A stretch of DNA of 64,000 bases from positions 806,001-870,000 of the forward strand of contig JAGVVL010000015.1 of NCBI GenBank assembly GCA_018287875.1, in the 5' to 3' direction. The position numbers and the translations under genes are program-made. Every line of letters starts with the position of its first letter. The stretch's first letter is position 1. Below are positions 32,210 to 44,201 of the stretch, in pieces. Below the pieces are notes generated by a model. That model saw nothing but the letters and a program-made list of their open reading frames with translations, was not told the origin of the DNA and ran no database searches. Source of the DNA: Nigrospora sphaerica. Its lineage: Eukaryota; Ascomycota; Sordariomycetes; Amphisphaeriales; Apiosporaceae.

Positions 32210-33230
32210 GGAGCTAACATCCAACGCTTGGCGCAACAAAACAACCATCACGAACTACGCAGTGCAAACGAAACCAACAGGTCGCCTGGATGACGAAGGA
32301 TCTGGACACCGCACCAGACGTGGCGTAGGATACGGAGTCACGGTGGAGAGGTACGGAGCTGCACTTTCCTCCGTTTGGAGGTTCGAAGCCGAAGGGAAGC
32401 AACCGCTGGTGCTGCACGCGAGACTGGACGGCCGTTCTGGCTTAGACGACGATACCTGGTTCAGCCCAGAGGCTGGTGATCGTGCGATTTTGACGATTTG
32501 ACGTTTTCTCTGGGGTATGGACTACCGCCATGTTCGAGTGCATGGATATTCTCGATAGTAATTAAGTAGCTTGCAACGACAGTACTTCCGAATGACCCAT
32601 CACTGTGTTCTCACTGTTCGGGGTGTGGTAATTGCGGAGGCGGAATAACCCCGCGTGGGCAAAGGAAAGTAGTGCAAGGTATGTATCCGAGTATCCATCC
32701 GGTACTGAGCCAGTGTCAGTGTGGCACCTGGGCAGCAAAAGAGTTACAAGGAGTCAAGAGTCTATTTGCGGGTTCACCTAAAGAAAGAAAAATGCTGACT
32801 CCAGGAAAATGGATAATGGATATAGACCGAAGAATCATGCATGCCCTGTAACTGCCCACCCTGATCTCTATGGACGCCAAAACGAGAATGAAATGCCATT
32901 GCCGCGCTGCGCGGCTCCCTTTCCGTCCATTTGTCGTCATCATCTCACATTCCGGTACGGGGCCAAAAAAAAAACGCGGGGCCATCCTTCCCCGGCCGTG
33001 GGAGAAGCGATGAAAATAAAGCAGCTCACAAGCATTGGGACTCCTCGGTGCTGCGGGCCCGACGGGGCGGGTCGACGTTGGTCAAGGGGAAGGCGTCCCG
33101 AGCGCCGTCCATGCTGGCGACTCGTCGCGCGCCGTTCTTTCAGGGCTGCCCTGTCCACCAGCTGGTCCCAGCGGGCCACGGTCTCGAGGGTATCTTGGCC
33201 CTGCGGGGGCTAAGCAGGCCGGTCCGCGCT
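32210..33230. other. 3' flanks of VID27 and TPS1
   Basis: No gene seen between the convergent genes (1.0 kb). Confidence 0.5.
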
Positions 33231-34881
33231 CTACTCGGCGTCCTTCTTCTGCTCAGTGTCGTCACCGCCCACCTGCTCGGCCTCGGTCCCGCCCGCGTAG
33301 CCCGCCGCCGACATGACACCGTCTATGACACCGGCAATGGATCCGCCCACGCGATGGGGCGGGTTCGGGTCCTTCTTCTCGCCTTGGTCCGCACAGACCT
33401 TGGTGAGCTCGGTAACGAAGCTCTGGCCCCACCAAGCGCTCGTGTACTTGAAGACGTAGCGCTCGAGCTTGCGGTAGTTGGCCTCGCGGAGCTCGGGCGA
33501 CATGGTGACGGCGTCGTGAATGGCGTTGGCGAGCTCCTCGGTGTTCCACGGGTTCACGATCAGGGAGCCGTTGAGGGACTGGGCGGCGCCGGTGAACTCG
33601 GACAGGATCATGACGCCGTGGCGCTTCTGCTGCGTGGCAATGTACTCGTACGAGACCAGGTTCATGCCGTCGCGCGTCGACGAGACAAGGCAGGCGTCGG
33701 ACACGGCGTACAGGGCGCAGAGCTCGTCGAAGTTGACGCTCTGGTGCAGGAAGTGGATGGGCATGAATTCGATGGTGCCGAATTTGCCGTTGATGCGGCC
33801 GACAAGCTCGTTGACGACGGCGCGCAGGTTCTGGTACTCCTCGACGTCCTGGCGCGACGGCACGGCCACCTGCACGAGGACGATCTTGCCGATCCACTCG
33901 GGGTGCTCCGTCAGGAAGACCTCGAGGGCGTGAAGTTTCTGCGGGACGCCCTTGATGTAGTCGAGCCGGTCGACGCCGACAATCAGCTTGACGCCCTCGA
34001 ACTTGCGGGAGAGGGCGGCGATGCGCTCCTGGACCTTGGGCTTTTTGAGGCCCTCGACAAACTTTTCGGGGTCGATGCCGATGGGGAAGGCGCCGACCGT
34101 GACGAACTTGCCCTTGTACTCGACGCCGTTGGGGGTGGTAGGGGTCTCCAGGATGCGCGAGCACGAGCTCAGGAAGTGGCGGGCGTAGTCGTAGGTGTGA
34201 AAGCCCACCAGATCGCACTGCAGGACGCCATGCAGCAGGGCCTCGCGCACGGGGAGGATACGGTAGATCTCACTACTGGGGAAGGGGGTGTGCAGGAAAA
34301 AGCCAATCTTAATGTTCTTTTTCGAGTTGCCCAGCTCCTGGCGCAGCATCTCGGGGAGGAGCATGAGATGGTAGTCGTGGACCCAGATCAGATCGCCGTC
34401 CTGGACGTCGCGGGCGACCGTCTTGGCGAACAGCATGTTGACCTCCTTGTAAGCGGCCCAGGCGCTCTCGTCAAAGGTAATCTCGCCGGGGTGGTAGTGG
34501 AAGAGAGGCCACAGGATCGAGTCTGCGCGCGCTGTTAGCTACCCAGGGGGGGGCGCACGGGGGTGGAAGAGGGGGTGGCGTACTGGCAAAGCCATTGTAG
34601 TGTCGGTCGGCGAGGTCATCGTCGATGAAGACGGGATGCGCCGAGTACTCGTCCTTCAACTGCTGCTTGACGCGGCCAACCTCGTTCTCGGGCACCTCGA
34701 TACCGGGCCAGCCGTACCACTGGAAGCTCGTGGTCTTGCTCAGGCCGCTGAGACCGGTGACGAGGCCGCCCGAGGACATGGAGAAGTTGTACTGGCCCTC
34801 ATCCTGGCGCTTAATGGTGATGGGGAGACGGTTGGAAATCAGCAGCAGTCTGCCGGACGCCTTGGGGTCGTTGGCCGGCAT
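33231..34881 (-). CDS. TPS1: Alpha,alpha-trehalose-phosphate synthase (UDP-forming)
   Basis: Exons 34584-34881 and 33231-34522 (61-nt intron, GTACGC...GCAG) give 529 residues. The enzyme joins UDP-glucose and glucose-6-phosphate to trehalose-6-phosphate in the cytosol, the first step of trehalose synthesis and a control point of glycolysis. It is a GT20 glycosyltransferase without the phosphatase domain of Tps2. Motifs are LLLISNRLPITIKR at the N-terminus, GWPGIEVPE, WVHDYHLMLLPEMLR, VGAFPIGIDPEKF, VGVDRLDYIKGVPQKL, and RDGMNLVSYEYIATQ in the sugar-nucleotide site. The splice joins NGFA to NSILWPLFHYHPGEITFDE. The C-terminal 45 residues after the catalytic core are low-complexity and acidic. 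Confidence 0.97.
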
Positions 34882-35250
34882 GGTGGGCGGGTGGTGCTAG
34901 GGCAGATGACAGCGGGAGGTGGTGACGGCGAAGGCGCGAAGCTGCGGCACTCGGTTAGGCTGACGACGATTGGGCTCTGTTCAGTGCCGGACAGGCAGGC
35001 GATCCCGTAGGCTGAGGGGGGCGCCGGGTGGTTTAACGGCGGGCGCGGGGTACGGCGGGAGAGGGGGGGGAAGAGTCGGCGATGTAAGGCCAAACGGCGT
35101 TGCTCGCGCCTTGTCGCTTTATGAAGGTTCCGCTACGCTGATGCAGGCGCGGGGAAAGGCAAGGTGAAAGAGGAGGATGGGAGGTGAAAGGACGACGGAA
35201 GAGGCCAAGCAACGGTTGGAGAGGAGAGGGGAGAGCTGAAGGGGGAGTCT
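34882..35250 (-). promoter_or_regulatory. TPS1 upstream region with STRE-like AGGGG boxes
   Basis: AGGGG occurs at 35015, 35062, 35227 and 35240, about 135-360 bp upstream of the start codon. CCCCT/AGGGG is the stress-response element of yeast trehalose genes. The region is purine-rich, so chance matches are likely. Confidence 0.3.
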
Positions 35251-35947
35251 GTTCAGTTTTGTTTCTTTCTTCATGCCGATATGGAAAGCAGGTAGGTAAG
35301 TAGTAGACGTCGACAGAGTACGCCTAAGTCACGTCCAGACTCCATCTCGTCCCAACCTGTGGAGGGGTCCATGCAAGCAAGCCGGCCGTTCCAAACGCCA
35401 GAAGAACAGGCCCGATGACGGTACCGGGGCGGTATCGTGTCCTCCTCTCTCCGCCCTGCCCAGCCGAGCCAGCCAGCCAATCCGTCGAGATGCGCGTCGA
35501 GTCTGGGTATCTGGGTACACGCGCAGTACCTGGGCCTGGCTACCCAACCGGGCCGGGCCAGGCCAGGCCAGGCGAAAGGGAGCTTCGCGAGCTCGAGGTC
35601 CCAAGGGAGCCAAGGCGCCTAGGGAAAGGATCCCAGGAGCATTTGTCCGTCCCAACGACGTAATGGGATGCTTTTCCCATGCGCCTTGTTCCTCCAGTGG
35701 CAGGGATCATGCGGTGCACCCACCACATCTATCGTAACTGTTACGGAGCTAAAGTCCCAGCGGTACGCCCCCAGAATTGACCGCTGCTGATCGCATCTCC
35801 AGTGCCTTCGACTTTTTTTTTACTTTTTCTTCAATCGATGCCGATCCGTCATGTAGGTACAAGTACCAAGCAATTCGTTCATGCTTGCAACAAACCAGCA
35901 CTGGCCTCACTAGCCATCCAGCATGGCTTTGACTATTTTGACATCGC

Positions 35948-35982
35948 CTCTCTCTCTCTCTCTCTCTCTCTCCCCCCCCCCC
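35948..35982. repeat. (CT)n followed by a C run
   Basis: About twelve CT units followed directly by eleven C. Confidence 0.9.
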
Positions 35983-36690
35983 TGGTCATCTCACGGTTCG
36001 AGATGGTGTTCGCACTTCCAGCGCATTTTGCCCCTCCTCTCCGCGAACGAATAGCAACGTTGGGCCGGCTGTAGTTCCGCCTATGGGAGGCCGGTTGAAG
36101 CCGGAGCTGCGGGCACTCGGAACTCTGTTCCAACGACCCAAAATGACGCGATAATTTGTCGTAGCGATGGAGCCCCCCTCCTCACCTGCCGCCCGCCCTC
36201 CCGCCGCCGTCGCTGTCTAGTTGGCGCCGTAGATATGGCAGTGTCCGTCCCCCTCTTTTGGTGTTGTACGAGTGACCTGTACATTCAGTACGCCGGAGAC
36301 GGTGCCATGGGGCCTGGCGATAAGAGGAAAGGCATCGACAGGGCGATAGCGAACGTCGTCGCAGCGCCGACCTTGGGGCCCAGAGAGGACGTCCTGCGCA
36401 CGACATGACGCCTTGCATTCCGCACCAAGCCCACCACCCAATCGTGCAACCTCGTGGCATGGCTGGCTACGCGGCTTCAGGAATATTCCAGATGTCACCC
36501 GCAACACTAGCCCGCTTAACCGGCCGCATGGTCGGGCCTTCGCCCCTGCCTTCCTCCCCTTGCCTTGCCCGTCAGCACTGCACCGATGCGCAGTGTGCTT
36601 CAGTGCCTGTTGTACATAGCAACCCGTATGGTAAGGTACATGGCGTTTCCCATGGCGTGCTTGGTGAGCCCAACCATCATCCAAAGTGTG

Positions 36691-36712
36691 TCCATCCATC
36701 CATCCATCCATC
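36691..36712. repeat. (CCAT)n microsatellite
   Basis: Five CCAT units in a row. Confidence 0.9.
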
Positions 36713-37522
36713 TGTATACACACCCATACCCAGCCTTGGCGACAGGTTGCAGCTGTCACTGTACAAAAGCACACACGGTTTTGCCCGCCCCGATATTTTC
36801 TTTCCCACTGTTCCAGCCACCATTTTCGGTTGCTTGCCAATGCCGAATCGCCGTCCATCATGATGAAGCATCGTAGATCGGCGCCTGCAGCGCCATCATC
36901 GCCGCCTCGAAGCTCAATTCCCCATCCATCCCGATCCACCCCCCCAGGAGAGTTCCCAGTTTTTAGCAGCTTTGCCGTGACACAAAAAGCCAGCGCCGGA
37001 CCAAATCCTCCACCCCGATTCCACTCGTCTTTTTTCCGGGGTCTCTCGAATATTCCTCCGTGATACACACAGCACCTGAGCCTGTCCGGCAGTCTGTATG
37101 CAGCGTCTGCCCGCCCCGTCCACTCAACCAAGCTTCAGGCAGCCAGGCAGGACACGCACGCGGTTGTCACACGGCATTAGGTACTACTGGCCGTGCCAAC
37201 GGTATGGGTGGGCTATCAGCGACTGTAGTACCGCGCGTACATGCGCCTGCTTTTTCTCTTCTTTTTCCTTTTCCCGCAGTATCTGGTCACGGCTGCGCGT
37301 TTCTCGCCCCTCCTCTTGGGTCTGGGGAAAGGCATGCAATTGACGTTTTGGGATCTAGTCCCCGGGTAATCCCGCCCTCGCAATTTCGCTGATTTACTTG
37401 CCGGCATCGCCTCGACCCCCCCCCCCTTGGGTATCTCCACGCTGCAAGCATTCCCGCCTTCTACTCATGACGTCCCTCGTACAGAAATGCCGTTTCCTGT
37501 GCACCGCCGCCACTACTGCACC

Positions 37523-38738
37523 CTACTGGCATTGCGAGTACCATTCGTTGGTCGCCACGCACTTGGATCCGCTCTCGCAGTTGGTGCACCCGGTGAAGCC
37601 GCCGCCACCGCATTGTGCCCACTTGGCGGCGGCGCAGCCTCCGGGGTTGGTCGTCGGCGCGGGCGTCGCCGACTTGGTGGACGTCACGATGGTCGTGGGC
37701 GTTCCCGAGGTGCCGGGGGTGCCGGGGCTGGTGCCCGAGGCCGAGCAGGTGAAAGGCTCGGGTCCTGGACGCGGCCCAGCAATAAGCATCTGGCCCGGCG
37801 GATAAATCGAGAGAAGCAGGGGCACCACTTACCAGGGATGTCGTAGCCGCCCGCCATGGATCCGTAGATGTTGATCAGCAGGCCGGGGTCGTTGGCCTGG
37901 TTGTCGGCCCCGTTAGTAAGTTGCTCTGGACGCTTTGGCGGGCCTGCGGCTCCGGCGTCGGCCGGTCGGGTTAACGTACCTTATAGATGCCGGGGATGCT
38001 GTAGGTCGCCGGCTTCTTGGTCGCCTTGCCTCCCTTGATGTTGATTTGCGCGCATTCCATCTGCAGGGCAAAGTCAGGAGCGTGTTTGTGAGGCTTGAGC
38101 TCGGGGCCATCCGACTCACGTAGAGCTGCGCACCGCCGGCAGAGCCGGCGGCGTGGAGGGCAATCATCTCGGCGCGCAGGAGGTACTGGCCATCCTCGAG
38201 ACAGTCGGGGATCTTGATGGCGTGCTTCCCGGCGTTGTCGATGACCTTGCTCGTGGCCCAGACACCGTTGCTGTAGCCTTCCTCCTGGATCTTGAACCTG
38301 CGGTGGCACCTTGGGGTTAGAGGCGGGACTCTCGCGTTCGGTTTTCTGATGGGGCGCCGCGTGTGCTCACCAGCCGTTGCCCACACCCGAATCCGACGTG
38401 GCCGAGGACACTTTCTTCAGGTAGGCCAGGGTCGGGCCCTTGTGCGAAGCGTCCATGACGTCCCCGGGTCCGGACTCGAGCGTGTGGCGCCAGATGGCCG
38501 TCACGGTGCTGCCGGCGGTGACATCGATGATCTTGTCCGAGGGCGTGGTCGGGTTCGGGGAGCCGTTGCAGGCCAGCGAGTTGGACGTGACGTCCTGGAT
38601 GGGGCCGTCGTAGCTGGGCGTGCGGATGCCGTGCGACACGGGGTACGTTGTGCCGCCGCTCTCCAACTGCACAAAGATGGTGTGCGCCGACGCCAGAGAG
38701 GCGCCGGCGGCCAGACCCAAGAGGTTGGTGGTACGCAT
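37523..38738 (-). CDS. AA9 lytic polysaccharide monooxygenase with C-terminal CBM1
   Basis: Five exons (38371-38738, 38120-38297, 37980-38060, 37833-37896, 37523-37764) give 310 residues. The signal peptide [18 protein letters not shown] leaves His as residue 1 of the mature enzyme (HTIFVQLES), one half of the copper histidine brace. The second His lies in [10 protein letters not shown]. The AA9 core continues through [33 protein letters not shown] and [13 protein letters not shown], the last with the usual Gln and Tyr near copper. A Thr/Ser/Pro linker leads to a CBM1 ([15 protein letters not shown]...NEWYSQCQ) that binds crystalline cellulose. It acts outside the cell, oxidising cellulose chains. 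All introns are 59-83 nt; intron 3 has a perfect branch site, TACTAAC. The start is set by the signal peptide; upstream in-frame Met codons are ignored. Confidence 0.95.
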
Positions 38739-38900
38739 GGCGACGGTGGTTGGGCAGTGGGAGAGTCGAGAAAGGGAGGAGGGTCGGGACGGCGCTCTGA
38801 ACTCTCTGGACGGTTGGATGATACCGCTGGACGACAACTTGCTCTCTCACGACCTCTCTCCGAAGCGGTGCCGCATGCCCAGGCGAGCTCCCCCGGTGGG

Positions 38901-38908
38901 TTTATATA
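38901..38908 (-). promoter_or_regulatory. TATA box of the AA9 gene
   Basis: TATATAAA on the minus strand, 163 bp upstream of the start. A CCGGGG (CreA-type SYGGRG) box lies just upstream at about 38890, consistent with but not proof of carbon repression. Confidence 0.55.
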
Positions 38909-40572
38909 CCGCCGATGCCGACATCACGGCTGCATCGCCTATCCGAGATGGTACCCATGACGCCCAAGAAAGGCGAGCTCGAACCCAATAGGCTTCGCAA
39001 GGGCAGGATTTGTCCTCCAATCATCAGGTTCGGGCGCCTGGGGCGTAATTCAGTTGACGCAGGCGTTCGGCATCCGAAAGAGGCGAATGCGTCGACGACG
39101 GAGCGAGGCGGCGGAGGCAGCGCGTCCGGCTGCTCGTTCTTGGACAAGTCTGGCGGCACCACGCGAGCGCTTCCGCCCGCCAAGCGTATCCGCCAGCCCA
39201 GCAAATCGAGACGAACGGCCCATCGCCGTGCGTCCCCTCGCCTTTGGGGCCTGTCTCTGCCCTTTTTGGGCGAGGCATCGAATCACGGCCGAGCCCCTTC
39301 CACAGCCTTGGATGTCCGCGTGCTTAGAAAGGGCCAGGTGATGCTTGATCAGGCCCAGGTAGGGCCTGTTCCGGCGCGGCCGCCCATGCCGACCGCCGGC
39401 CGGCCGCCCCCCAGGGCGATGCTTGGCGTCACATCTTTCGGGCCGCGTGTCCTGCCGCTGCCGACGTACCGAGCAGCGCGGCCGGACCCATCTCTCTGTC
39501 TCTCGTTCTCTCGCTCTCACACAGACACCACGCCTGGGTATCCCCCGTCGTCGGGAAGGGCGTACAGCATTGGCTAGTTAGCCGCGTGATAAACCTTGTT
39601 AAACCGCGACGGCCTCAATCCCATCGATGGACCCCACGCGGCGCGCGCTCTCGGTTCGCCTGGCCTCCATCCCGTGCGAATGGTCCGGGAAACGGTTACG
39701 CGGGAGGGAATACGTAGACGGCGAGGGAGTTAAACACGTGGGCGACCCATCACACGATGCGCAGCTTTTGTTCCACCGCTACTCCACTCCCCTTCTCCCC
39801 CAGTCCTTTTGCGGAATGCACAGTTTGACGAGTTTTTGTGGCCCGTAACGACAACTACTCGGATACTGAACGAGTCGGGTCTTGCCACTTCGAACCGTCT
39901 TCAAGATGTGAATCCGCCGCGGCAACACCAATGCTCTGGGGCCTCGCTTATATGTCCCACGGAACGCCTTCAGTTTGAACCCCGTATGCGCAACACGGCC
40001 TAGGCGAATTGTACGCGGGCGCTTCATTCCTCATAATGCTCTCGACGCTGGAAGGATAGGGCGTATATATTCCTTTATCGGTGGAGTCTCTATCGCTGCG
40101 CTCAGGGCCAACTTTTAGGCCCTGGGTAGTTGCAGGAACCAGCACTTGAGGGCAGATATTGGTGAGCGCCCTCCAACACCGGTCCAACGATCCACAGGCT
40201 CCCATGCCTTCTCCTACATAGCGCGGGTGTGCGCCACTTGGTCTATGTTCACAGTTCATTCATTGACGGCGAGTTGTAGATCCTTCCGTGGTGCTCGGCG
40301 TCCTCGTGTTATGCATGACGCTGACTGTGGTGCATGGTGGGCTCGAGCGCCACGATGTTGATTTAGAGCCAAGACGACGAGATATCAAGAGCCCATGGTT
40401 CCCTATCCGCATCTGATAGGCTCACGAGGGCTCGGGGGCCTAGATAAGCTGGTTGAAACCGCCGACGCCTCGTATTCCGGCTAGGGGGGCGTGGCCCTGT
40501 CGCGCGCCCTGGATTCTTGGAGGCAATGGCGAAATGGCCCTTCGGGCTGGGATTGACGAGAACGGCGGGCGG
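38909..40572. other. Intergenic between the AA9 gene and the secreted protein gene
   Basis: A 220-codon plus frame (38915-39577) lacks any recognisable feature and is probably spurious. No gene supported. Confidence 0.45.
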
Positions 40573-40580
40573 TATAAAAA
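40573..40580 (+). promoter_or_regulatory. TATA box of the small secreted protein gene
   Basis: TATAAAAA, 83 bp upstream of ATG 40656. Confidence 0.6.
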
Positions 40581-40655
40581 GGGGCGGGAGCCGGATTGCA
40601 AAAGAGTTCCGTTGTCCATCCATCACCAAGCGCAGCAGCCGACCCCTCACACGAC

Positions 40656-41269
40656 ATGAAGCAATCCAGCGTGTTCCTCGCTCTCCTGTTGCCCGGCGGC
40701 GGCGCCGTCGCGGCGTCCCCGCGGCCGCTGGCCGAGCGGCAGTCCGACTTCGACGTGGTCTTCTGCCAGGGCGCGTACTACTCGTCCGGGGCCTCGTGCG
40801 AGCCCGATGGCGTCCCCGCGTACGGAACGGGCTATTGTGCCACGCTCTTGGCCGAGCCCGGCCGGTGCCGTAGGTTCCTTTTTTCCCTTTCCCCTCCCCA
40901 ACGTGTTTGTGTCGGGCCCGGGATGAGCAGGGGTTGACGAGGAGGGCGCTTTCCAGGTACATTCTCCGACTTTGGGCCCGAGGCCGCTCAGCTGTACGGC
41001 AACATCTCGTTCGCGTACCTCCCGCTCGGCCGCTCGGTGAGCCTGTGCCGGCTGTACAAGTTTGTACCCCCCAACTTTTCCTCGCCCGCTGTCCCGCCAG
41101 CTCCCTTCCGACTGCTCCGTGTGCATGCCCCCCTTCCCGCATACTGACCCGGACCAGGACCCCCGACTGCACCGGGAGCTCGGCCGTTGTCGGGCTGGGA
41201 ACGAATGACTGGTCGTGTGGCAGCCGAGCCTCGTTCAAGGACAATGTCTACAGCTTCTCCTGCTCGTAA
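40656..41269 (+). CDS. Small secreted cysteine-containing protein (142 aa)
   Basis: Three exons (40656-40869, 40957-41059, 41158-41269) join in frame. Signal peptide MKQSSVFLALLLPGGGAVAA. A possible pro-segment ends in a dibasic-like PLAERQ. The mature part has seven cysteines (VVFCQGAYYS, SCEPDGVPAYGTGYC, PGRC, VSLCRLYK, PDCTGSSAVVGLG, WSCGSRAS, YSFSC at the end) and one NIS glycosylation site. The start is chosen for the signal peptide and its distance from the TATA box; an earlier in-frame Met (40596) would give a longer, non-signal start. Donors are GTAGGT and GTTTGT; the second is weak but gives an excellent join (LYK/TPDC). Family unknown; the look is that of secreted effector-like or cell-wall proteins. 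Confidence 0.7.
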
Positions 41270-41893
41270 GCCGGGATTCCACGTTGGCCCCGGGCGCGCA
41301 AGTAGGGTAGACCACGAGCCCGTCCGTCCAACTTTGTTAAATGTGGTTTTTTGTTTCCCTCCTGGCCGCTGCCAGACCGCTGCCAGCAGTTCTTGCCCAC
41401 TGTACCTAGCTACCGAAGGAAATCATGCCACCCGAGATATGGCGGGGAAACGACGCAGGAAGTCCTCAACCGTCTCATGATACTCGTCTCGACTAGCGAT
41501 GTCGTTCCGCCTAGCGTTCAGTATGTCACAGCGTTTCATCAAATGCGCAATCCGGATCTCTATGCCGTGTTTGCTCCGACAAGGCCTGACCGAGCCTCGG
41601 CGGTCCGAACTCCCATCACCCATGCATCTCATGAAACGCATCGGACGGGAACTCGTGGCTGGCTGTGATTACTCCCGTCGCAATAGCACGCTTCCCCCCC
41701 CCCATCTTTGAATGTATATTAACTTATAGTTTAATCATGATTCGATGGGTTGCTATGGGTTAATCGTGGTATACAGTTTCCCAGCCTTTTGAGCCCGGAG
41801 TCGGCTTCACGGCCTCGGGCTTCATTGACCCCCCCTTTCCTTCCCGGAACTCCACTGCGCGTTGAATCTCCCCAGCAGGGCCAGGTCCTCCGC
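41270..41893. other. Intergenic
   Basis: No gene; contains a run of eleven C near 41693. Confidence 0.5.
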
Positions 41894-43588
41894 CTATGTG
41901 ATGGTGATTTTGGTCGTGATGGAGCCCTTCTTGGTCTGCAAAACAATAAGGTCGTGGTCGTACGTGAGGTCCTCGACCGTGGTGTCGTGCAGGCGGGCGC
42001 GGGGCAGCACGCGCAGGGCCATGATGGCGACCATGAGGTAGATCTCGCAGTAGGCGAGGTGGGTGCCGATGCAGGCGCGGCTGCCGCGGCCGAAGGCGAT
42101 GAGCAGCTTCTCGAGGGCGTGGTCGGGCCGGCCGTCGGCGAGCAGCCAGCGCTCGGGCCGGAAGCGCGCCGGCTCCGGGAAGAGCGCCTCGTTGCTGTGG
42201 TTGATGACGGAAGTCATGCCGATGGGCGTGCCGCGCGGTATCACCCACTCGACCCGCCCGTCGCCGCTCCGGTACACGAGGTCCTCCTCGCGCGCGATGC
42301 GCGCCGACCGGTGCGAGACGCCCGGCATCACCCGCAGCGCCTCGTGCACCACGGCCCACAGGTACGGACGCTGCTCCAGGTCCGTCCACTTGAGCTTGTT
42401 GACGTCGACGCCTTCCAGCGCCTCCCGGAGCCGCGCATACGTGGCCGGCTGGTCCAGGAGGTAAAACGTAATGGTGGTCAAAATGGCCTAGACAAACACA
42501 ATGTCAGCGTCGAGCACAGCGGCGCGGCGATCAGGGCGACCACGGGGCCAGACATACCGCCGTCGTCTCGGTTCCGGCAAGCAAAAAGTTGAAACCCTCG
42601 CCCGACAGGCGGTACATGGACTTTTCCGACTCGGGCAGGGTCTTGGAATCCATGATGTGGTTGAAGACGCGGCCGTTGTCCTTGTTGTCCAGGGCGGCCT
42701 GGATGTACTGGGGAATGACGACATTCATCTGCCGCATCACGGCCCGGACGTCGTCGCCCATGTAGTCGGCCAGGAGCGGCGCGAAGCGGGCCAGCGTCCG
42801 CACCGGCGTGTTGTGCCGCATCATGTAGGCGCTCTGGAAGAAGGACGAGACCCAGGTGGCGAAGTTGGGCTCCCAGCCCTCCTGGTCGATGAAGCCCATG
42901 GACTCGCCAAAGGCGTACTGCGAGATGATGTCGGCCGTGAAGCAGTTGAAGGCCTGCTTGACGTCGAAAGGACCGCGGCTGCGAAGCATCTTGTCGGCGA
43001 CGCGCTGGGCAAACTCGTACACCTCGCCCTCGAGCCGCAGCATTTGCTGCCGCGAGAAGTAGCGCGACACGGCGCCGACGCGCACCCGGTGCAGCTCGTG
43101 CGGGACCGTGGAAAACCCCGTGACGGACACGGGCCCGGCAGCGCCCGTGTTGATCTGGTGCTGCCATTTGTCGCGCTTGCGGCTGCCGCTGGCATAGATC
43201 TCGTCTGTGAACAGGGGGTCGTTGCAGTGGAGCTCGTCCGGGTTGATCCTCACGATAGGGCCTGGGTGATGATGGTCCGGGTCAGCTTCTCCTCTGCCAG
43301 TGGTGTTCCCCCCCCCCAAGACGCCCACGTACCGTATTGCTCATGCATGCGCCGGATCTCGTTTCCGTACCGGCCCGTGAGCCACCAGTCGTAGTAGGCC
43401 TCGTAGAGGTAGCTGGCGGCGGCCACCTTGGGCCCGGGAAACCGGTACAGCGGGTGCCAGGGCGAGATATTGTACAGGGCGAGGACCAGGCGGTATGCAA
43501 CCCATAGGCCCACGAGCTTGAACACGCTGGTCAGCGACAGCGCGGCCGTCAGGCCGCTCGCCATCTTCTCCATCGGCATCGAGGACAT
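41894..43588 (-). CDS. Cytochrome P450 monooxygenase
   Basis: Exons 43333-43588, 42558-43261 and 41894-42487 give 517 residues. An N-terminal membrane anchor ([17 protein letters not shown]) is followed by the Pro-rich [10 protein letters not shown]. Then come [16 protein letters not shown], the I-helix [10 protein letters not shown] (AGxxTT oxygen-activation motif), the ExxR region [28 protein letters not shown] and the heme loop [15 protein letters not shown] with the ligand Cys. It resembles the fungal CYP58/CYP65-type enzymes (trichodiene-oxygenase-like), but substrate cannot be read from sequence. Introns are 70-71 nt. It lies at the left end of the P450/dehydrogenase/kinase/alcohol dehydrogenase/permease block; whether it shares their pathway is unproven. 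Confidence 0.93.
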
Positions 43589-44201
43589 GGTTCGAGAGGG
43601 AACGGAGCCGCACGTCTACGGGTCAGCGAGACTTGGAGGGGAGCGAAACCAGCGCCGTCCCCCGGCTCTTGTACTGTGTGCTCCCACGTTCTCGCAGCAG
43701 GCGCAGCTTACTATTCTTCACCATCTGACGCCCTTCCGGGCCCCATTTTCGTATCTGGCCCCGCCGCTCATCGCTGTTGCTTCGCCGTCGCGCCTCCACC
43801 CGATCTCCGATCCCTATTGGACTCGGGGGCTCTGGGGTGGGCAGTTCAAGTACATACGGCAATGCAGTCGTGATAGTTGCCGACAGGTTTATCCCTGCCC
43901 GGTCGTGGCTGCCACACCCGGTTAGCAGCACATGGGAATCCTTCGGGGCCAATGCCCAGCCCTACCGCCATTGGATCACTTGGTTTGGAGGGACATGGGC
44001 CGTTTTTCACCACGGTCCCACTGATCCCACTTCGAGCCAACGTTCGGCGCCTCCACTGTAGGGCGTATGTGCCATGGCTTCACCTCAGCCCCGGAGCGGG
44101 CCTGGGCAGTTTGTACTGCTATGCAGGGTTCAAATCTTCAGGACCCGTCTCGACGTCAATGGTGAAGCGGTCGCGTCAGGACTCGGAGCGCCTCGAGCTC
44201 C
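43589..44201. other. Intergenic, promoter of the P450
   Basis: No gene seen, and no CCTCGG/CCGAGG box found, unlike the upstream regions of the next genes. Confidence 0.5.

Larger units (their letters stand above)
35251..37522. other. Long intergenic stretch (2.3 kb)
   Basis: No supported gene. It contains two microsatellites, a GCCAG-type run near 35548-35575, and several pyrimidine tracts. Long minus-strand frames here show no domain or coding bias that I trust. Confidence 0.45.

Noticed and set aside
32931..34538. 535-codon open frame on the plus strand
   Set aside because: Antisense shadow of TPS1, crossing its intron, with a Val/Leu/Asp-biased composition typical of reverse reads.
36217..37131. 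304-codon minus-strand frame upstream of TPS1
   Set aside because: Unusual residue composition, crosses a microsatellite and has no recognisable feature.
38915..39577. 220-codon plus-strand frame between the AA9 gene and the next gene
   Set aside because: No domain, low-complexity Arg/Pro composition, overlaps the AA9 promoter; likely chance in GC-rich DNA.
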